A stretch of 64,000 nucleotides of DNA, from contig NZ_BCXA01000029.1 of NCBI RefSeq assembly GCF_001894865.1, forward strand, positions 1 through 64,000, read 5' to 3'. A program made the position numbers and the translations under genes. The DNA comes from Rhodococcus maanshanensis NBRC 100610 (lineage in GTDB: Bacteria; Actinomycetota; Actinomycetes; Mycobacteriales; Mycobacteriaceae). Positions within the stretch are counted from its first letter, which is position 1. Each line of letters opens with the position of its first letter. Below the pieces are notes generated by a model. That model had not been told where the DNA came from. It saw only the letters and a list, made by a program, of their open reading frames with translations, and did not search any database. Below are positions 58,856 to 64,000 of the stretch, one piece after another.

Positions 58856-59272
58856 GTGTCAGAACAGCCCACACGCCCCAGCCCGCCCGCCACGGTCCGT
58901 TGGGCCGGAATGCTGGTGACCCTCCAGGGCACCGTCGCGGTCGGCATCGCGATCGTGCTGCTGATCCGCGGCCTCCTCGGTCACGATCAGACCGCGACCA
59001 GCGGATACGGCACCGCGGCGTGGTTCGCGATCCTCGGTGGCGCGGTCCTGGCCGCGGGCATCGCGCTGATCACCGGCAGGCGATGGGGGCGCACGATCGC
59101 CGTCGTGGCCCAGCTGCTGCTGCTCCCGGTGTCCTGGTCGCTGCTGACCGACTCGCACCAGCCGGCGTACGGGGTGTTGCTCGCGGTGGTCGTCGTCGCC
59201 GCGCTGGTGTTGCTCTTCAGCAGTCCCTCGTCGCGGTGGATGGCCGACGAATACGGCGACGAGGTTTCCTAG
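58856..59272 (+). CDS. integral membrane protein (Rv3217c-like)
   Basis: A 138-aa protein with four predicted helices: WAGMLVTLQGTVAVGIAIVLL, WFAILGGAVLAAGIALITG, IAVVAQLLLLPVSWSLL and VLLAVVVVAALVLLF. It has short charged loops (GRRWGR). No motif indicates function. GTG start; 47 bp from the divergent lipid-kinase gene. The convergent acetyltransferase ends 3 bp beyond its stop. Confidence 0.85.
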   Translation: MSEQPTRPSPPATVRWAGMLVTLQGTVAVGIAIVLLIRGLLGHDQTATSGYGTAAWFAILGGAVLAAGIALITGRRWGRTIAVVAQLLLLPVSWSLLTDSHQPAYGVLLAVVVVAALVLLFSSPSSRWMADEYGDEVS

Positions 59273-59275
59273 CCG

Positions 59276-59749
59276 CTACGCCTGCTTGGCGAGGCTGCTG
59301 AGGGCGTCGCCGGACAGGCGGTAGGTGGCCCACTCGTCCTGGGCGGTCGCGTCGAGCGACTCGTAGAACGCGATCGACGGGGCGTTCCAGTTCAGCACCG
59401 ACCAGCTGAGCCTGCTGTAGTCGTTGTCGGCACACTCCTTGGCCAGTGCGGCAAGCAGGGCCTTGCCGTGGCCGGCGCCGCGCCGCTCGGGCAGGACGAA
59501 CAGATCCTCCAGATAGATCCCGTGGACGCCGTCCCAGGTGGAGAAATTGCGGAACCACAGCGCCATTCCGATGACGGTCCCGGCCTCCTCGGCCACGTGG
59601 CAGAAGGCCGCCGGGTTCTCGCCGAACAGTGCGGCGGTGATCTGCTCGACCGTCACGGTGCACTCGTGCCTGGCCTTCTCGTACTCGGCCAGGTCGTAGA
59701 TCAGGCCGGTGATGGCCGTGGCGTCGTCGGGGGTGGCCCGCCGGATCAT
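59276..59749 (-). CDS. GNAT-family N-acetyltransferase
   Basis: A 157-aa acetyltransferase of the GNAT superfamily. It begins IRRATPDDATAITGLIYDLAEYEK and shows the acetyl-CoA loop LPERRGAGHGKALLAALAKECA, LSWSVLNWNAPSIAFYESLDA. The pattern is close to diamine/thialysine N-acetyltransferases (SSAT-like), so a polyamine-type substrate is possible. ATG at 59749. Located where entC-Rv3216 lie in M. tuberculosis; entC is absent here. Confidence 0.88.
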   Translation of the reverse strand: MIRRATPDDATAITGLIYDLAEYEKARHECTVTVEQITAALFGENPAAFCHVAEEAGTVIGMALWFRNFSTWDGVHGIYLEDLFVLPERRGAGHGKALLAALAKECADNDYSRLSWSVLNWNAPSIAFYESLDATAQDEWATYRLSGDALSSLAKQA

Positions 59750-59771
59750 GATTGCTCGCTCTCGAATCGGG

Positions 59772-60359
59772 TCACCAGGTGACGTTGTGTGAATTGATCT
59801 GCTGGACACCGCGATCGAAGCCGAGCACGGAGATCGCCGCCGGGTCCATCGCGAACCGCCTGCCCTCGGAGACCGGGAGCTCGGCCCACCGGGCCAGCAG
59901 AGCGCGGGAGAAGTGCGCGTGGCCGACGAGGATCACATCACGTTCGTCGAGCTGAGACAACGCCGTCGACAGGACCATGTCGGCGCGCGCCGCCACCGAC
60001 TCGGCGCTCTCCCCGCCGGGGCACGGGTGCGACCACACGGTCCAGCCGGGCACGCTCTCGCGGATCTCGGGAGTGGTCAGGCCCTCGTACCGGCCGTAGT
60101 CCCACTCCGCCAGCGCGTCCCACGCGGTCGCGGTCGCGAGCCCGGCGAGCTCGGCGGTCCTGGTGGCCCGGCTGCGCGGACTGGTCAGGACCAGCGGGTC
60201 CCGCAGCCCGAGCCGGGCGATCCGGTGCCCGGCCTCTCGCGCCTGCTCCTCACCCTCCGCGGTGAGCGGGATGTCGGTGCTGCCGGTGTGCCTGCCGTTC
60301 AGTGCCCACTCCGTCGCGCCGTGTCTGACCAGGGCGATGCGGGGGCGTGCGGTGCTCAT
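59772..60359 (-). CDS. histidine phosphatase (GpmB/Rv3214-like)
   Basis: A 195-aa member of the phosphoglycerate-mutase-like branch. The catalytic motif is ALVRHGATEWALNGRHTG, and the second His lies in VGHAHFSRALLARW. In M. tuberculosis the homologue (gpm2/Rv3214) acts as an acid phosphatase rather than a mutase. ATG at 60359. Divergent from the ParA-like gene. Confidence 0.88.
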   Translation of the reverse strand: MSTARPRIALVRHGATEWALNGRHTGSTDIPLTAEGEEQAREAGHRIARLGLRDPLVLTSPRSRATRTAELAGLATATAWDALAEWDYGRYEGLTTPEIRESVPGWTVWSHPCPGGESAESVAARADMVLSTALSQLDERDVILVGHAHFSRALLARWAELPVSEGRRFAMDPAAISVLGFDRGVQQINSHNVTW

Positions 60360-60431
60360 GGCGCAATGATGCCAGGGTGATCTGGGCCCGACCGCTCGCC
60401 ACATCCGGCGAATTGCGCAAAGATCACCCCC

Positions 60432-61226
60432 GTGACAACTGTGCTCGCTGTGGCGAATCAAAAGGGTGGGGTCGCCAAGACCACGACGGTTGCCTCGCTC
60501 GGGGCCGCACTCGCGGCTATCGGGCGCAAGGTGCTGGTGGTGGACCTCGACCCGCAGGGCTGCCTGACGTTCTCGTTGGGCCACAACCCGGATCGGGTCG
60601 AATCGTCGGTGCACGAGGTGCTCACCGGCGAGGCGGCGTTGCGCGAGGTGATCCTCGACACCGAGGAGGGCATCTCGCTGGTGCCCGCGACCATCGACCT
60701 GGCGGGCGCGGAGGCGATGCTGCTGATGCGGCCGGGGCGAGAGTTCGCGCTCAAGCGCGCGCTGGCGACGCTGGACAACGACTACGACATCGTGCTGATC
60801 GACTGCCCGCCGTCGCTGGGCGTCCTGACGCTCAACGGGCTGACCGCGGCCGATTCGGTCCTGGTGCCGCTGCAGTGCGAGACGCTGGCGCACCGCGGTG
60901 TCGGACAGCTGCTGCGGACCGTCGGCGAGGTGCAGCAGATCACCAACCCCGACCTGCGCCTGCTCGGCGCGCTGCCGACGCTCTACGACGCCCGCACCAC
61001 GCACAGCCGCGACGTGATCTCCGACGTGGCCGATCGCTATGAGATGCCCGTGCTGGCGCCGCCGATCCCGCGCACGGTGCGGTTCGCGGAAGCCACGGCC
61101 TCGGGCGCAACGGTGCTCGCGGGCAGGCGCAACAAGGGTGCGCTCGCCTACCGTGAGCTGGCCGAGCAGCTGGTGGCGCACTGGGACACCGGCGCGGACC
61201 TGGTGACGTTCAGCCCCACGGCCTGA
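60432..61226 (+). CDS. ParA/Soj-family ATPase (Rv3213c-like)
   Basis: A 264-aa cytoplasmic ATPase. The deviant Walker A is NQKGGVAKTTTVASLGAAL (residues 9-27); switch VLVVDLDPQGCLTFSLG and VLIDCPPSLGVLTLNGL follow. There is no ParB gene next door, so it is an orphan ParA of the type conserved at Rv3213c; a chromosome- or protein-positioning role is possible. GTG start at 60432. Stands between divergent and convergent minus-strand genes. Confidence 0.9.
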   Translation: MTTVLAVANQKGGVAKTTTVASLGAALAAIGRKVLVVDLDPQGCLTFSLGHNPDRVESSVHEVLTGEAALREVILDTEEGISLVPATIDLAGAEAMLLMRPGREFALKRALATLDNDYDIVLIDCPPSLGVLTLNGLTAADSVLVPLQCETLAHRGVGQLLRTVGEVQQITNPDLRLLGALPTLYDARTTHSRDVISDVADRYEMPVLAPPIPRTVRFAEATASGATVLAGRRNKGALAYRELAEQLVAHWDTGADLVTFSPTA

Positions 61227-61244
61227 ATGGTCGGCGCGGGGCCG

Positions 61245-62459
61245 TCAGCGCAGGGCGACGAGCTCGTCTCCGCGCTGCTCGAGCAGCACCGTGCCGACGA
61301 CCGCGCTGGTCACCGGCGCCTGCTCGCCCGCGCGGTCAACCGCGATCCGGCGCACCTCGGCTCCGGTCGACAGGTCGTGCACGGCGATGGCGCCGTCGAC
61401 GGGGACCAGGATCTGGCCCGCCATCAGCGCGCCGGGTCCGATGGCACCCTCGATGGTCCATCGGGGCGTGAAATCGGTTGCGCCAAGGGCGATCACCCGT
61501 GAACCCGTCCACCACGAGTACACCGAACCGACCTTGACCACCTTGGAATCGGGGGAGACGTCGGCGGGCACCGGATGCATGGCAACGGGCGTGCCCGCGC
61601 CGTCGAAGACGCCGACCCTTGCCCCCGTCGAGGGTCCGGCGGGCAGGTAGACGGCGGTGCGGTCGCCCGCGACGGCGAGGACCCTCGCGCCGGTGACGCC
61701 GGGGTCGAGATCGGCGAGCACGCTCGAGCCGTACTCGTCCGGTTCGGTGTTGTCCTTGGGGGCGGGGTTCAAGATGCTGAGCCGGTCGGCCGGCTCGTCC
61801 GGGCAGCGCTCGAGTACCGCGAGCCGGGTGCTGCTCGAGGCCGACGAGAGCAGCTCGCAGCCCGACCGCGGCTGGGTGTTCGGGTTGACCGGAGCGTCGA
61901 CACGGCCGAATTCCAGGGTGCGCACCAGGTCGGAACGCCACAGCTCCATCCGGTGCATCCCGCGCGAGGTCACATAGGTGCCGTCCTCGGACAGGACCAC
62001 GGCGTCGTCGGCATCGCTGGTGCGTTGGGCGACCCGGGCGCCGTTCGCGCCTGCCAGCTCGGTGACGGATCCGCAGCCGCGGCCGTCGCGGTACACCGAG
62101 ACGACGGAGTTCCACGCCCCGATCACCCCGCACAGCGGCAGGTCCCTGGTGTAGCTCCACAGCTGCGCGCCGGTGTCGCGGTCGCGACCGATGACCGCAC
62201 CGCCCTCTGCGGTCACCACGGCGCCGCCCGCGATGACCGGACGGCCGGTCGACGCGCTGTCGGCACGCCAGATCTCGGTGACGCTCTCCGGGATCGAGAG
62301 CGCCGTATCTGCCGGTGTGGCAGGGGTTTCCGCGGTGACCGAGGTGGTGCCCCTGGCGTCGCTGCGCAGCCAGATCACACCGGCGGCGAGCACCACGACG
62401 ACCGCGATCGCGGCAGCGGCGATGAGGTCGGCGCGGGTGCGCCGCTCCGGTGCGACCAC
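61245..62459 (-). CDS. membrane-anchored beta-propeller protein (Rv3212-like)
   Basis: A 404-aa protein with one N-terminal helix (LIAAAAIAVVVVLAAGVIWL) and an extracytoplasmic seven-bladed PQQ/WD-like domain (repeats such as VIAGGAVVTAEGGAVIGRDRDTG and LVPVDGAIAVHDLSTGAEVRR). Four Cys (LCGV, GCGS, GCEL, ERCPD) may form disulfides. Function unknown. It starts with GTG, 9 bp after the helicase stop, so it may be in that operon. Confidence 0.85.
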   Translation of the reverse strand: MVAPERRTRADLIAAAAIAVVVVLAAGVIWLRSDARGTTSVTAETPATPADTALSIPESVTEIWRADSASTGRPVIAGGAVVTAEGGAVIGRDRDTGAQLWSYTRDLPLCGVIGAWNSVVSVYRDGRGCGSVTELAGANGARVAQRTSDADDAVVLSEDGTYVTSRGMHRMELWRSDLVRTLEFGRVDAPVNPNTQPRSGCELLSSASSSTRLAVLERCPDEPADRLSILNPAPKDNTEPDEYGSSVLADLDPGVTGARVLAVAGDRTAVYLPAGPSTGARVGVFDGAGTPVAMHPVPADVSPDSKVVKVGSVYSWWTGSRVIALGATDFTPRWTIEGAIGPGALMAGQILVPVDGAIAVHDLSTGAEVRRIAVDRAGEQAPVTSAVVGTVLLEQRGDELVALR

Positions 62460-62468
62460 GGCGGTCGG

Positions 62469-64000
62469 CTACTCCGAGGCCACGGCCACGGAGGGTGCTG
62501 CGGCCGCTGCCGCGGGCTTGCGCCGACGCCGCCGACGACGCGCAGGCGCGGTGCCGTCGCCCGAGGGTGCTGTGGTGTCCGTCGCCGGGGCGTCGGAAAC
62601 CGCTGCGGTGGTGTTGGTTTCGGTGGTGCTGCGACCGCCGCGGGTGCGCTTGCGGGGGGCGCGGGTGCGAGCGGGGCGCTCGGACTTCTCGGCCCGCTCG
62701 GTACCGGCGGCGTCGTCGGCGTTACCGCCGGCCTCCGTCGCGCGCTCGGGCTTGGCCCGCTTGATCGAGCCCTTGGCATCGGTCGGGATGTTCAGCTCGG
62801 AGTAGAGGTGCTCGGAGCTGGAGTAGGTCTCGGCCGGCTCCGGGGTGCCGAGTCCGAGCGCCTTGTCGATGAGCTGCCAGCGGGGGATGTCGTCCCAGTC
62901 GACCAGCGTGACGGCGATGCCGGTGCGGCCCGCGCGACCGGTGCGGCCGATGCGGTGCACGTAGGTCTTCTCGTCCTCGGGGCACTGGTAGTTGATCACG
63001 TGGGTGACGTCGTCGATGTCGATGCCACGGGCGGCGACATCGGTGGCGACCAGCACGTCGATCTTGCCGGTGCGGAAGGCCTTGAGGCCCTTCTCCCGCG
63101 CCACCTGGCCGAGGTCGCCGTGCACGGCGCCGACGGAGAACCCGCGCTCGGCGAGGTCGTCGGCCACCTTCTGCGCGGTCCGCTTGGTGCGGGTGAAGAT
63201 CATGGTGGCGCCGCGACCCTCGGCCTGCAGGACGCGGGCGACCATCTCGGCCTTGTCGAGCGCGTGCGCCCGGTAGATGTGCTGGCTGGTGCGGTCGTGC
63301 ACCGCCGACGATTCCGGCTCCTCGGCGCGGATGTGCGTCGGCTGGGTCAGGAAGGTGCGGGCGAGGGTGATGATCGGTCCCGGCATGGTGGCCGAGAACA
63401 GCATCGTCTGGCGCTTGTCGGGGACCATGCCCAGGATCCGCTCGATGTCCGGCAGGAAGCCGAGGTCGAGCATCTCGTCCGCCTCGTCCAGGACCAGCAC
63501 CCCGACCTTGCCGAGGATGAGGTGGCCCTGCTTGGCCAGGTCGAGCAGGCGGCCAGGGGTGCCGACGACGACGTCGACGCCCTTCTGCAGCGCGGCGATC
63601 TGGGTCTCGTACGGGCGCCCGCCGTAGATCGAGAGCACCTCGAGCTTGCGGTCACCGGCCTTGAGGAACTTGCTCGCGTTGACCAGGTCCTCGGTGACCT
63701 GGATGCACAGCTCACGCGTCGGCACGATGACTAGTGCGCGGGGGGTGCCGTCCAGCGTCGCGGTGCCCGTGTCGCCGGTGGCGATGCGGTGCAGCAGCGG
63801 GACGCCGAACCCGAAGGTCTTGCCCATGCCGGTTCGGGCCTGGCCGATGAGGTCGTCGCCCGCGAGCGCGAGCGGCAGCGTCAGCTCCTGGATGGCGAAG
63901 GTGCGGTCGATGCCGATCTCCGCGAGGGCCCGCACGATCTCGTCCCGGACGCCGAGTTCGGCGAAGGTCGGTGCGGTGTGGGTCTCGTCGAGCTGGGCGG
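62469..64000 (-). CDS. rhlE: DEAD-box RNA helicase RhlE (5' end outside the window)
   Basis: ATP-dependent RNA unwinding, the Rv3211 equivalent. The frame continues to the window edge, so at least 510 residues are visible and the N-terminus is missing. Visible motifs: FAELGVRDEIVRALAEIG and AIQE (Q motif), QARTGMGKT (Walker A), LVLDEADEML, LFSATMP, and VHRIGRTGRAG. The last 110 residues are basic, Ala/Arg/Thr-rich and disordered, as in RhlE and RNase E-associated helicases. Internal GTG at 63935 is not the true start. Confidence 0.93.
   Translation of the reverse strand, partial: AQLDETHTAPTFAELGVRDEIVRALAEIGIDRTFAIQELTLPLALAGDDLIGQARTGMGKTFGFGVPLLHRIATGDTGTATLDGTPRALVIVPTRELCIQVTEDLVNASKFLKAGDRKLEVLSIYGGRPYETQIAALQKGVDVVVGTPGRLLDLAKQGHLILGKVGVLVLDEADEMLDLGFLPDIERILGMVPDKRQTMLFSATMPGPIITLARTFLTQPTHIRAEEPESSAVHDRTSQHIYRAHALDKAEMVARVLQAEGRGATMIFTRTKRTAQKVADDLAERGFSVGAVHGDLGQVAREKGLKAFRTGKIDVLVATDVAARGIDIDDVTHVINYQCPEDEKTYVHRIGRTGRAGRTGIAVTLVDWDDIPRWQLIDKALGLGTPEPAETYSSSEHLYSELNIPTDAKGSIKRAKPERATEAGGNADDAAGTERAEKSERPARTRAPRKRTRGGRSTTETNTTAAVSDAPATDTTAPSGDGTAPARRRRRRRKPAAAAAAPSVAVASE

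Overview
The window is high-GC DNA from a mycolic-acid actinobacterium (order Mycobacteriales). Gene order follows the Mycobacterium tuberculosis chromosome, from the fadE25 region (Rv3274c) down to rhlE (Rv3211), with local gains and losses. Clade markers include mtrA-mtrB-lpqB, fbiA-fbiB, whiB1, whiB2, sigH-rshA, pdtaS, a 24-codon bL37 gene and the WbbL/RmlD/LCP wall genes. The alkB-rubA-rubA-rubB-tetR cluster and the tandem fatty-acid desaturases fit Rhodococcus, Gordonia, Tsukamurella or a near relative. I cannot fix the genus from sequence alone. I saw no tRNA, rRNA, IS element, prophage or CRISPR array.

Layout. 0-9 kb: a TetR regulator and acyl-CoA dehydrogenase, a NarL-type two-component system, an AbiEi-like/DUF559 gene flanked by inverted 52-nt repeats, a MacB-type ABC exporter and an FMN split-barrel protein. 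9-25 kb: envelope and cofactor genes. These are an LCP ligase, rmlD, wbbL and a mannose-1-P guanylyltransferase; an SGNH hydrolase; an unknown Pro/Ala-rich membrane protein behind a possibly structured leader; NUDIX-fbiB-fbiA for coenzyme F420; whiB2; and phosphomannomutase, a SIS-domain protein and manA. 25-30 kb: an amino-acid permease and the alkane hydroxylase operon. 30-41 kb: sahH, tmk, mtrAB-lpqB, a ComF-like protein, hpf and secA1.

41-48 kb is lipid-centred: a HAD protein, a WS/DGAT-like protein, a conserved hypothetical, a ferredoxin-type reductase and two DesA3-like desaturases. It ends at a 35-residue acidic peptide gene. 48-64 kb: rsgA, aroA, SRAP, an LLM oxidoreductase, ybaK, sigH-rshA, a secreted protein, bL37, a biotinyl protein, pdtaS, whiB1, a lipid kinase-like protein, a GNAT protein, a phosphatase, a ParA-like ATPase, an anchored beta-propeller and the 3' part of a DEAD-box helicase.

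How the genes fit together. GDP-mannose and rhamnose supply feed the arabinogalactan linker and lipoglycans, which the LCP protein and MtrAB-LpqB attach or monitor. AlkB, the rubredoxins and the desaturase electron chain handle alkane and acyl chains. WhiB1, WhiB2, SigH-RshA and PdtaS are redox or stress regulators. The most unusual items are the repeat-flanked DUF559 gene, the 35-aa peptide with an internal repeat, a palindrome shared by the desaturase and reductase promoters, a LexA-like box before whiB2, mutually exclusive hairpins before fbiA, and rsgA with a probable CTG start.
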